Below, piece after piece: positions 21,360-33,200 of a stretch of 64,000 nt of DNA. The stretch covers positions 48,285 through 112,284 of the forward strand of contig KB722741.1 in assembly GCA_000349905.1 (NCBI GenBank), given 5' to 3'. This stretch comes from Volvariella volvacea V23. Taxonomy: Eukaryota; Basidiomycota; Agaricomycetes; Agaricales; Pluteaceae. How positions within the stretch are numbered: position 1 is the first letter of the stretch; every line of letters begins with the position of its first letter. Below the pieces are notes generated by a model. The model did no database searches. It saw only the letters and a list, made by a program, of their open reading frames with translations, and was not told the origin of the DNA. The translations under genes and the position numbers were made by a program.

Positions 21360-23271
21360 TCCCACTCTTTCTGAGCCGCTTTGCTGTGTCTTGTTAATAT
21401 TGGTCGCTGATATCATATGCATGACATCTCTCATCTCTCATCGATTCGTGTACTTCCGTTGCTCAAGTCGTTCTTGCGTTTACACGTCGGTTCTCTGTTC
21501 AAAGTTATGATTCATTGTACGTACTGTATATATGGGAAGTCTAATTCACCATGTGAGGTGACCCCTTGTTTGTCTCTGTTATGATCGCAAGATCAGTCAA
21601 GCGACCGCAACCGCTCGTCGAACTCTCATATTGCCGGAATCTCATTTACTCGCCACGCCTCTCAGATGTGAAGGTCTTATGCCTAAACTTAAGGATAAAT
21701 GGACTGAGACTTGTTGCCTGTCGGGTGTCTGGTACGTCATGGTTCCTTCAAATCTTGGTTGTGGAGTTATTGTTAACCTGGGTTCGCTGCGACATGGTAT
21801 TCTGGCGTGCCTAAGCTTACACCACTAAATCCGGTGTAATCACTCAAATGCGAATGCGTGAATGTGGTATATCGCCTGGAAATGCGCTCAAATGGAGTCT
21901 TCCAAAATCATCTTGAAAGTGACCAGACAGAACCTTAGATTGATTAGACCAGCTGCGTCGTATAGTTTCCACCGGAATCGTCAAGAACACCAAGAGTAAT
22001 CCTAGTACATAATGCCCAAGTATCTTTAGGGGGAAATGACAATGGTGAGGTTTATCTCCGGACGTAGAAATCATACATACAACGTAAACCCGCCATTCTG
22101 ATTTCTCTTGTCTTCAAGCATCCATCGCCTGTCTCCCCTTCGATTTGCCTCGTCATGCCCAACGCAACACGCGATCACGCCCTGAAACCAACAGATGGCT
22201 CTGTACCGTTCATAATTCGCGCACAAAGTTTAACTATCATCAATTCGATCCCGCTCGATGTGCATCGCCTATCAAGAAGTCTTGTTTGTGTCACCCTGAT
22301 GGGGTTGGAGAAATCCATCTGGGTTTCTACCCGGAGCTGAGAGCCTCGGGGCCGAATTAGGCGCAGTTTGAACAATTGGTGAACCCCATACAGAGTCAGG
22401 AATGGAGGTTGGCTTTGTGAGCTCATCAGTCGGTATGGACCGAATGACAAGGAAGGAGCATACGCTATGTGCTACCATGTGACCGCGACGTTGGCAGATC
22501 TTTTCTCTAGTTCTCACATTCTGTCAGTGACTGTAATCAACTGATAGCGATTGCGCCCTAGAGTCGAGATATGAATTGGATGAAAGTATCGCCGTGGGTC
22601 GGATGTGGTTAAGGCACAGCTTCTTTCATTATCAAGTACACATTTGGGGCGTTTAAGGGCGCTTTAATCAACGTGGAACTAATGCCGACGGAATTTGAGC
22701 ATTGCATCACTGCTGCGGCGTTCAATATTTCCGTTATAAAATGGATGGGTAACTGCACAGAAGGGCGGATGCTCGCATCGAAGGTCAGTTGACACAACTT
22801 ATCAATCTAGCGACGTCCTTCTTTTCATTTTTTCTGGTTATGGGGCACATAATTGTGGTTTCAAAAAAGCAAAGGATCTTTGAGCTCCTTTTACACTCTT
22901 TTCACCGATGCTTCTTTTCGGATGCAGTGACACTTGTTTGATATCATCTGACTATCCTCACAGATACTGTGGCACTTGCTTTTGCTATCGCCGTGTCAAG
23001 ACCTATCACCGAGAAATGTCCCTGTGGTGCGTCTTTCTCTGGGTAATCACGCCGTTCGTTTTCTTAGGTATTGTTGATAATAATCCCGTTCTCGTGCACA
23101 TAGGGATGTACCTTCTGCTAACATCAATCGACAGGCGTGTCTCTCCATTTTTCTTTTGACGTACAACACTTGAAATCGTAATTTTTTTTGACAGCTCAAC
23201 ATCGTTTTTGTACGGTCAGTGATTATCTCCCTTGTCTCGCTCTACTCTTCATGACAAACAAACAGGTTCTC
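21360..23271. other. Gene-free region
   Basis: About 1.9 kb between the last copy of the left A array and the first family B gene. Short frames only; the one at 22155-22340 has no support. Confidence 0.45.
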
Positions 23272-23279
23272 TATATAAT
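23272..23279 (+). promoter_or_regulatory. TATA box of family B gene at 23331
   Basis: TATATAAT, about 52 bp before the ATG at 23331, preceded by pyrimidine-rich sequence. Confidence 0.5.
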
Positions 23280-23330
23280 CTCAACCTCGTCGCTTGGATT
23301 TTTCCTCGTCCTTAAACTCCACCTAGAGGC

Positions 23331-26300
23331 ATGTCTACTTCATCGCCGATCATCTATGACTTCACCTTCGATGACTCCCCTACGGGTCGTGTCAAGATTC
23401 CTGCTGCTCCTGGCTCCTCAGTCAAAGAATATGAAGCACAAACCTATACAGCAAAGGAAGGTGGTTCCTCCATTTCAGGCGCTTTCGTGAAATTCTATCC
23501 CGCCGGGGCGGTACGCTCAGATTTCTTGCACCTCAGTTCTTTTTTGATTGATGTCGTTTTGAACAGATATACGGGTTCTTCATGAAGCTCGATGATTACA
23601 AGCTCCGTGTTGGCGGTGACGAGGACACGTACAAAGCTGACTGGGCCAAGAACGAAACTGATGGCAAACTCAACTGTAGTTTATGGGATGACGACGGTAG
23701 GCTTGTCGGCCAGGGCGGGATCACGACTAGGAGTGTGCCCACATCCCTCATTGCACGGAAGAACAGAGGAGACTCCAGCGATACAAAGCGTCTCAAGATC
23801 CAAGTCGAAATATGGCAATCTATCGCCCGCGACCAGTCATCTGCCTCTCGAAGCGGCCGTCTCTGGAAGTCTCATGTTCCCATGAATCCTCCCCTCGAGG
23901 TCTTCATCGTGGCGAATGAACAGTTTCTCACCAAGGACGATCTCGAGAAGTGCATCAAGGATGTCAACATGACGGAGTTGAATACGTGGCTGAAACTTAC
24001 ATTTTATACGAAGAAGGATTTAGACGCCAGGAAGGACTTGCATTGCATCTCGCAACACCTACTCGGGATCTACGCTTCCTATATGACGGAAACTGACCTC
24101 AAACGGCTCATCACTGCTCAAACCACCGGAAAGCAGGTTGAGAAGGATTGGATGCGTGCCTTGGTTACTACGACGCAGGCAGAAGAATTCAACAAGGCGA
24201 TGATCGACACCGGGAAGTACAAAGGGACATTCCACAGCCAGACTACTACTGCACTTACGGGTGCACGGCCGAAAGAAGATCGTATCGACACATTTTCAAT
24301 CATGGGACAGTCGGCTAATGTGGTAGGTTGGATTGTATCTGAAGTTCGAGTATGTGCTTATCTCCGTCGTAATAGTGGGGCAAGAAGTTTTGGCCAGAAG
24401 ATACGGCTGATGGATCTGCAGCCGAGGTAAGTATTTCTTCCATGTACTCTGTAGAATGTATCTTATTGTCATCTACAACTGGCTTCATCGCTCCGCCTAT
24501 AGCTTTGGCCCAATTACTGGCGCCAGTTGGCAATCTGAAGCGAACTTGGTGAGCGTTAATGGGTTCTTTTAATGCGTTTTCTCATAGTTCCTCTCACAGG
24601 TTTTTGGAACATACGAAGCTAATGGAAACATGACTCGGTAAGGAGGCGCTATTTAGATTTAAGGTCTGATGAACCTAACAATTGTATAGAGCCGAAAGTT
24701 CTATCGATAATATTGTCGCGAGCATCACCACCGTATTTGCGGATAAAGGAAAAGGAAAACTTAACACGATGCTCGTCAACAAGGGCGACTACAATGTACT
24801 TGGCGCTAAAGGTGTCGAAAAGATAACAATTCCAGCCTGGGTCTCTGATTCAAATCACTCGTACTCGTGGTTATCTCCAGAGTTGCAGTATTGGGGTGGC
24901 TTCACTGCAACTCATAATAAGTTGACGGTTGGTATTAATTCCTAGAATGAATCGAAACAGGGCTCGCTAACCCTCTATTAGACCCCGATCGATTATCCAT
25001 TTTTGACTCAATTTCACACATTCAACTGCTATACTCCGCTAACGATTGAAGGACAACTGGATCGGCGAGCGTGGAAGACTTACTTTGAAAAGAAGTATGG
25101 GTACCTGAGAGCAAAGAAACGGAAGGCCGATACGGACCCTAGTACCTCGACCACCTCAAGTTCTTTACGCATTCGAAGATCGATTGAGCCCGCGTCCGAC
25201 ATTACACTTGATACAGCCGCACCAGTCGATACCTCTTCAACAACTCCTGATTACTTCAAAATCCCTTTGCATCGGGATGCCTGGCTCTCCGCACATAACC
25301 AAGATCCGATCTTTCGAATGGGGGATACCGAGATTAGGAATCCAAAGTTCATGGAAAAGCCATCAAGATCGAAACGATCGCCTGAGGGTGATCAACCATC
25401 GGAGGACGAGCCGCCAATCTCCGACGAACCTCCTGAAGAAGGGTTTGTAATTGAGGGCGAGATTGACCTGTTTGGGATAAGTGAACTGAAGGCGACGCTG
25501 AAGAGTTGGCACGGCCCTCCGCCAGCAGAGATCGAGGTTGGGGACGAAGTTCCGATCTGCCAGCAAGCTGAAATAGAAAGCGTTCCCATTTTCGCGTTCA
25601 TTCCATGGGTTGCGGGAACGCCGTTGGTGAAGGTACATCTATCGAATGTCACATTCACGTACCAGAACTACGATTTGTAAGTTATTCCATGTGTTCTTGT
25701 GCTGCGCCTATCTGATATCCTGTACAAAGTGTGCCCATGAAACCAGTTGGCTGGTCCATCTCAGCGGAATTAGTAGTTGATGACCAATTCGGATCAATGA
25801 ACCATATTCTGAGCCAGGTTCTCCAAATCCCACCAAACTCATTAACTTTCCGAGTCACAGCGTCTCTTGGCCTCAATCAAAGCTGGTCATCCCTTCCTTC
25901 CCTCACCAACTTTGTTCTCCAGGGTCTTATCTTCGTCAAGGATAGCAAAACCAATGACTACCAATCTATTCGATTGTGCGATGGGATTACTCTCAGCCAT
26001 ATTGGCATCCGTGTTTTCGGCGTGTCTACAGCAGTTCTTGGTTCAAGTGGGGAAACTACGACCTCGTATGGATTCTCGTTGCTAGGTCAACTTGGGTTAG
26101 AGATCCCAGCGTCGAAGAAGCCGTTGGAATTCGATTTTGAGATCAGCGAGTTTGGCGGAGTTGCTGAGATCAACGGATTGTTGAAAGGCGATATCTGGGA
26201 AAACGCCCTCGGTCTTGGGTTTGACGTACGTCGCCACCCAGCTGATAGTGCCAAATCTGATTATTATTCTCATCAAACTAGCTTGAAACCGTGACATTCT

Positions 26301-29300
26301 CTGCGTCGTTTGGTATCTCGTCCCCATTGAAGACACTCGATCTATCCCTTAGCGCTGTGCTTGACGCTCAGCCTACTGTTGCTACGCTTATTGGCACTTA
26401 CTCCGTCGGCGGTGCCTTTACCTTGTCGGCAGATATTGAAAATTTCACCTGCGATAGCATCGTAGATTTATATGTCAAGTTCGCTGGTGAAGAAGTCCTC
26501 TTGCCGACAGACGAAGAGTTCTTTGTTGGAGCGGCGTCCATCACCATATCCAGCACAGATGGTCTGTCTGTCTTGGTCAGCGACGTCAAATATGGCGACT
26601 ACGTTACTGCAAGTGCCGCCCTTCACTTTGGTGCCAATGGCGTATCGCTAAAGGCAGAGATGGAGGACATTGACTTCCCCGAGTTTGGTGTCAAACTCGT
26701 TGATGTCGCCGTCAATGCGTCATTTGTCAAATACGGGGCTTCAAAGTCTTCAAGTGTGGAACTTGACGTAGTTGTACAGTTGGACGGCGTTGAGGGGTTG
26801 CCAAAGATTCGAGGTACGGTTCACGTCTATAAGGGACCACAAGACCAGAAGTTGCAATGGACAGTGTATGGAGAGTTTGAGGGGCTAGGGAAGTCGACGA
26901 GATTAGGGGCTTTGTTCCCAGAAATAAATGGAACATTCCTTGGAGATATTGCATTGGGCGACTTAGCGCTGATTGTTGCATCGAAGGACGAACCTGCCAT
27001 GAGCACAATGAACCCGCTCAAATTTCCGATTAAACGAGGTATGATGCCTACTTCGCGTATTTGTCGAATTTAGTGAGCTGACTTTGAACGTAGGAGTGCA
27101 AATTTGTGCCGTAATAGATACGATCCAGCAGGTTAATCAAATTCTGCGCCACCCTGCCCCTGGCCTTATTCTGTCCGCGGCATGGTCAAAAGCTTCTGGA
27201 TTCGTCTTAACCGTTGATTTCCCCACAGAAGGAATAATTCAATTTGGTGGCGGCATCAAGACGGATCCAATTGAGCTACAAATTAATACGAAGCCCATTC
27301 GGTTAATGATTGATGCTGGTCTCAAGGTTCCTGTCCCGAAATCGCCTGATCCTCTCGATTTCAAACTTGCACTGAGTATCCAGAATGAAGAGGTCTACGC
27401 ATCAGGACAAATGATCGGCGATTGGAACGATCCATTCGGTATCAGTCCTCGTGTCTCTATTGGGCCAAACCTTGCTCTCGAGATCGGAATTATTCTCCCC
27501 CAGTTTGCTCTAACAGGAATTCCTTCGGCATTTGGATTCGCGGGTGGGCTTTCAATTGGGGATGTGAGAGGGGATGTCGCCGTTCAGATTAACGAAGATC
27601 CCTCTCGTGAGTGAAAGCTTATTAATTACGGTACTTAGACTGACTCTATTACCCACAGAGGAATTGATCAAGGGCCAACTCGAGCATCTGGGTATCCAGG
27701 ACCTTATTGAATTCACGTCGGATGTAATCAATGTCGACCTCCCCACACCACCTAATTTCATCGACTTCGAGAAGCTCTCCCTGTACATTTCGACTGGGGT
27801 TATGATTGGTACCATCTTGTACCCTCCAGGATTCTCCTTCGATGCCGATATTAAAGTCTTCAGCTCCGAGTTTAAGGCATCCGCCCAGATTACGCAGGAT
27901 ACCCTCGTCGCTAAAGGTGCCATCCACAATCTCACTGTCGGCCCACTTTCAGTCACTGGAAGCAAAGGTGGAGACGCCACATTCGACCTTGAAGTTGGAG
28001 CATCGAAACAGCACGTCTCGGTTGATGGCGCTATCAGTATTTTTGGCAGCGAGATCGCGTTGCTCCTAAACCTTGAAGTTCTCCCTAACCCTACATTCTA
28101 TTTCGACTTCACTCTCCACCTAACCCCGTTACTTACGTTCACTGTTGATGCTCAAATGAAAAGAGCCGCCGATCTGCAAGACCTGAAGAATCTCGAGTTT
28201 ATCCTTCACGCCGTGATGGAGCAGCATATTATTGAGTATATTGTCGCTCAGGTCAATACTACATTAGAAGCAGCTAAAGAGGCAGCGGAGCAAGCTATTG
28301 AAGATGCTGAACAGAAGGTCGAAGACGCTAAGGCCGAGCTGCAGAAGAATATTGATGATGCTCAGAAAAAATTGGACGAGGCATACAAGAGCTGGAAGGC
28401 TCACGAGAAGGAAGTTCGTGATAGTTCCGAAAAAGTCATCAGCGACTACAATGCGCAGGTGGATGAACTCGTGGGCAACATTGACCAAGCTCGCAAGGAC
28501 TGGGACAAGTCCGTTCAAGACGCAGAGCTCAAGGTTAGGGAGGCGAATGCTGATAGAGCGGCTAAAATGCAAGCGGCTGAGGCTGATGTTACCAAAGCGA
28601 AGAATGACTGGGATAACGCGATAAAGGAGAAAGAGGACGAGCTGGAGAAAGCGAAAGAGACCCTCGACCGAGCATTCGCAAATGCAGAGCGCGACATTGA
28701 TAATGCTAAAGCCAAGGTGGATAGTCTACAGAACCAGATCAACGACATCAATGGCACTATTTATGATTATGAGCACGCCCCTTGGTACGAGTTCTGGCGA
28801 GTAAAATTCGCCGCGTTCTACTTATATGCATTCAGCATTTTCTAGGAAATATGCTGCCATTCCTGGATTGTATATTGCACTGGGTGCTGTTGAGGCTTCT
28901 AAAGCCTTTGCCGACAAGGCTTTAGACGCATGCAAAGCAGTGCTTGAGGGTGTAGACTTCCTCACAACTAAGGGAGCTGTTGATGCAGCAGAGAAAGCTC
29001 TTGATGAGGTGAAAACAGGCGGTGATAATCTGCTCATTAAAGCCCAAAAAGCTCTTGAGTGGGCTGATAAAGAGACGCAGGCTATTGTTGATGGTGCAGT
29101 GAAACTATTGGAAGGTGCACGTGTTAAGGGTGATGACGCAGTAAAAGCAGCAGAAAAGGTCCTTGATGACTTCAAAGTAGCTTCGACGGCGGTACTACAA
29201 GCAGCCCGAGATGCTATCGATGCATTGGTCAAGTCCACTGAATGGCTCGCTTATCGAGCTGCTACGACCACACTAGACTCGGTGAAGCACGATGGATCAG

Positions 29301-29640
29301 CCGCGCTGGACGTAGTCAATGCAGCGCTTGAAGCTGCAAAGAATGATGGAGCAGAAATTTTGAACATCGTAGAGGATTTCTTCACAGCTCTCGAAAGCGT
29401 GTTCGACATTACCAGAATTGCGATAACGACGGACCTGGCGGCCTTTGCGGGAAGTTTCTCATTTTCGGCAGAGGTTAAAGGAGTAATTCTTGGAGAACAA
29501 TTCACTCTGGATCTTACCCTAGACCTGAAGGATGTATCATCATTCATCAATGGAATTTACTCCGAGTGAGTATAATACCTCAATATTATTTTTTGTTTCT
29601 AACAATGACCAGGGTTGTCAAGATGGCGCCTAAGAAATAA
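23331..29640 (+). CDS. Family B giant beta-rich/coiled-coil protein (about 1,892 aa, 13 exons)
   Basis: Exons: 23331-23510, 23567-24322, 24376-24426, 24480-24548, 24600-24637, 24690-24927, 24982-25676, 25730-26225, 26282-27038, 27094-27606, 27659-28796, 28846-29565, 29613-29640. All phases agree with the paralogs at 36857 and 57789. Residues 1-312 form an N-terminal region with FFMKLDDYK and RLWKSHVP. Residues 313-444 hold WLHRSAYSFGPI and VFGTYEANGNMTR. Residues 445-676 include a charged/Pro linker and KSWHGPPPAEIEVG. From about 676 to 1465 come beta-type repeats (LSLSAVLDA, YSVGGAF, LQWTVYGEFEGLGK). A coiled coil spans about 1468-1627, an alanine-rich helical block 1644-1830, then VKGVILGEQFTLDLTLDLKD and the tail VVKMAPKK. 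There is no signal peptide and no enzyme motif. Two splice sites are odd: intron 3 ends AC rather than AG, and intron 11 begins GC. Function is unknown; a scaffold or lipid-binding role is only a guess. Confidence 0.8.
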
Positions 29641-30289
29641 TGTGCTCCAACTCATCCACTAGTATTGCCCATATTTGCTGCCTTATACGTAGTATATGTT
29701 CGGGGAAGAATTTCATAATGACTAATAAATTTGTGCCGCCCATACCCGTAATGAGGCACGACGTGTCTATTGCACTTCATGCATTCCAAAACTGTCACGG
29801 CCTTACGCAGTTTTCATTAGGTGCCGTTTCCATGCCTCCGAACCTGAGCTATTTCTGAAGCGATGGAAGTAATGGTTTCGAAGTGGTATTTGTGTCTATA
29901 CGCGACCTTTAAAATAGCACTGGCGTACAATCCCGGTCAGCCAAATAGTACAATGTATCCTCCAACTTGAAGAATGGTATTTGATAATAGGCCACTATGA
30001 CTAAGTCTGGGGGGTAAATCGAGTTCATTCACACCAGGACAGATCTCAAGACCAATATAAGCCGAAGTAGTATTTCACTTGGCTGTGCCGCAGCCTCGAC
30101 TCGTTATTGCCATCGCCAGTCAAGTGTTTCTCGGCTGATCATTTCCCAAGTGGGTGCCTATAAGAAAGAATAAAACTTGATTCATTGACTTGCGACAGGA
30201 CATGCTATATACTATCCATCACATGAAGTATATTGTATGAAAACCCCAACTCAAAATACCCCTCCACATCCCTCTTCTCGTCGTCAGAG
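29641..30289. other. Convergent intergenic spacer
   Basis: Lies between the 3' ends of the family B gene (+) and the family B pseudogene (-). No gene is recognisable. Confidence 0.5.
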
Positions 30290-33200
30290 CGCCGGTACCC
30301 TTTGACCTTGGGAGGATCGTATAAGGTACCTCAACTGAACATCAACCAAATCGGATTTGTGCTGACCTGCAGCTGCATTGGGTCGGTTGTAACTCCATGA
30401 CTCAGATGAATAACTCCATCCGTAGGGAACTGAATATCAAGGGAAAAACCAGACGAATTGTGTCAGAGTTCGTGCCCCAAGACATTTAGATTTGCCTGCT
30501 GAAGGCTAGGGAACGACAACTTGGGGTGGGGGTTACAAATGGATAAGGGAATATACATGGGGTACAATGTATGTAGATAGAATAAAGTTCATCTCACAGT
30601 CATGCGACCATGAGCTTGTTGAAATACATGTAAACATCTGAAAAACTGAATCATGCGTCAGCTAAGATGAGTCCAGGAGAGGAGTGCCGAAGCAGTTTGT
30701 CGACTTGTCAATCTTATCGATAACAGCACAGAGCTGTACACCTGGTACTAATGTCAGGTTCCCCATCTAGACAGCATATACGAGCGCAAATGTACCTCAT
30801 TTAATGGGGAACTTCATTGGGTTCATCGTGCTCAAGGATGACTCGCTTTCAATGTGACCACAAGAGCCAGATCATTTAACCCAAGATCTCCCACAAATGT
30901 TCCATCCAGCACCGATATCAAACTCCCTAACCTAGTCGCCTTTCCGAATCCTTCGAATTCCCCGTAAACCGTCCATTGCAATTACGTATTCTCTGATTGT
31001 TTATAGACGTGAACTACTCCTTTAATCTTTGGTAGATCTTCTACCCTATCCAATTGGACTGTGACATCGAGCTCTACGTTTGAGACCTTAGAGCTTCCCA
31101 TTTTCATGAACGACGCGTTTAGAGTGACATCAACTAGCTTGAAGCCGTATTCCGGAAATATATGTTCTCCAACTCGGCACTAAGAGCTACGCCACTAGAG
31201 CTGAACTGAAGCGACGCATTGGCCGACGCATAATCACCGTACTTGACATCGCTAACGGTCATCGACAGGCCTTCAGAGCTCGAGAAAGCGATTAACGCCG
31301 ACCCGACAACGAAATCCTCGTCTTCGGGAGCTGTGACTTCTTCTCCATAGGATTTTGTGAACAGGTCAATGATTCCGTTGCAGCTGAAATCCTTGATCTC
31401 AGCCGATAGTGTCAACTCACGCCGACGGTATAGAAACCGGAGAGAAACGCAACAGTAGTCTCTGCGTCGAGGATGGTGCTGAGCGAGAGATGGAGGGAAC
31501 TCAATGGCGCTGAGAGATCGAATGAAGTCGAGAATGTTACTGTTTCAAGCTATGTCAAAGTGAAAGTGTTAGAGTTTGGCGAGGCGTACAGGACGGGACT
31601 TGACATACAAAGCCCGAACCGAGGGCATCCTCCCATATATCGCCTTTCAATATCGCGTTCAGCTGAGCAGAACCAGAAAACTCGCTGATTTCAAAATCGA
31701 ATAACAGGGGATTCTTCGACGACGGGATCTCCAAATCCAATTCCCCAAACCGTAAGTTCCGAATTTGGGGATTCCGACTGTCCGTGTCCGGGTTCCGATG
31801 GGCCGACCGTCCGTCCGTGTTGGGTCGGAGTCCGCGTTTCCGCTTCGCGGTGGCTGACTACTTGCACCGCTGACGACAATGCCCCCTCCCCAAAGATGCC
31901 TTGTCAACGCGGCCATTTGCTGAAGCTTGTTAGGTTTGTCAGAGTCTCCCGCGCATTTAAAAATATAATCTTGTTGACCCAACCCTCGACATGGGACCCA
32001 AACCACCCACCACACTTTCTCCCACCCAGTGTCGTTGCAACGCTAGCACGAGCATGTTCACTGTTAGAGAATGAAGTCCTGCAATGCTGGAATGCTCACT
32101 GCGAGGAGATATGGTTGTCGAGTAGTGAGGACAAAGATGTTGAGCAAGAACTATGTACTCATGGGGCACACAACGGGCTACATACAGGCAAACTTCATTG
32201 ATGGCCTATTGTATCTAATAGCTGTGTTTTACCAGTGTCTGCACGAAATATCTTTCCTCCTGTCCTCCACTCCATCAATGATGGATACATACAATCAACC
32301 CATCAAGGAATAAATTATCAGCTTTATGAGGCTCATTCGCGAGCTATGGTCCTGTTTACTGCAGATGCTGGTTTATTGGTTGTCCATTACGTACATTTTC
32401 TGTGCAATGGTATGTCATTAGTCTTAATTGAGACCTCTGCATGGTAAAGGCGTGATATTCTAGGTTGCAAGGCTATCCACCACCATAACTACGCCGTCTT
32501 TACTGAGGTGTACGAGGGAAAGCTCAGCCAACCCAACGGTACTATGAAGGGCGGCTTCCTGATATAATTCAAGTTCAACGACTTATATTTCGGAATTCCA
32601 ATATCTGAGTCGGAGATTCACGGACAGGCGGACGGACTAGTGGACCCAAACCCGATAAGCGGAATCTTGAAATTCGGAACGCTCTCCGTCTCCCCAGCCG
32701 TGCCAGGGATTGTCATAGAGAGCACAGATAGACGAATACCTGTACGACTGAGAGAGACCCTATGGTACAATGGAATAGACTTGTAGGTGTCCGTTATGGG
32801 ATCCTTTACAAAGGTCAGGCCTTCCAAGACAAAGTTGGAGATAGACAAAGTTGGAGATGGAAGGGAGTGAAGACCAATCTTGATTAAGTCCGATCGACCC
32901 GGTGACTTGGATAGTTAACGAGTTCTGAGGGAGGAATTTATTCAATTCTCCAAATTGCTCGTCGATTACAATGTTTGCCGGGATGGACCACCCGATCAGC
33001 TTCAATGGTTCGCTAATAACTGATATTTAATTTTTTTAGCTACGCGTAGACAATGACTAGAACTTACAATGGGTAGTTTGATACGTCAAGATCACTGCAG
33101 AGAGGTGAGCTTTCTCCAGTGGTGTTCCTGCGGCCCACAGAGGGAATGCCAAAATCCGCAAGTCGTTGATCTTGGCTTGCTGGCAAATTGGTGAGTCCGT

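Noticed and set aside
22155..22340. Short plus-strand frame starting MPNATRDHALKP
   Set aside because: Only 61 codons, no splice partner and no homology within the window.
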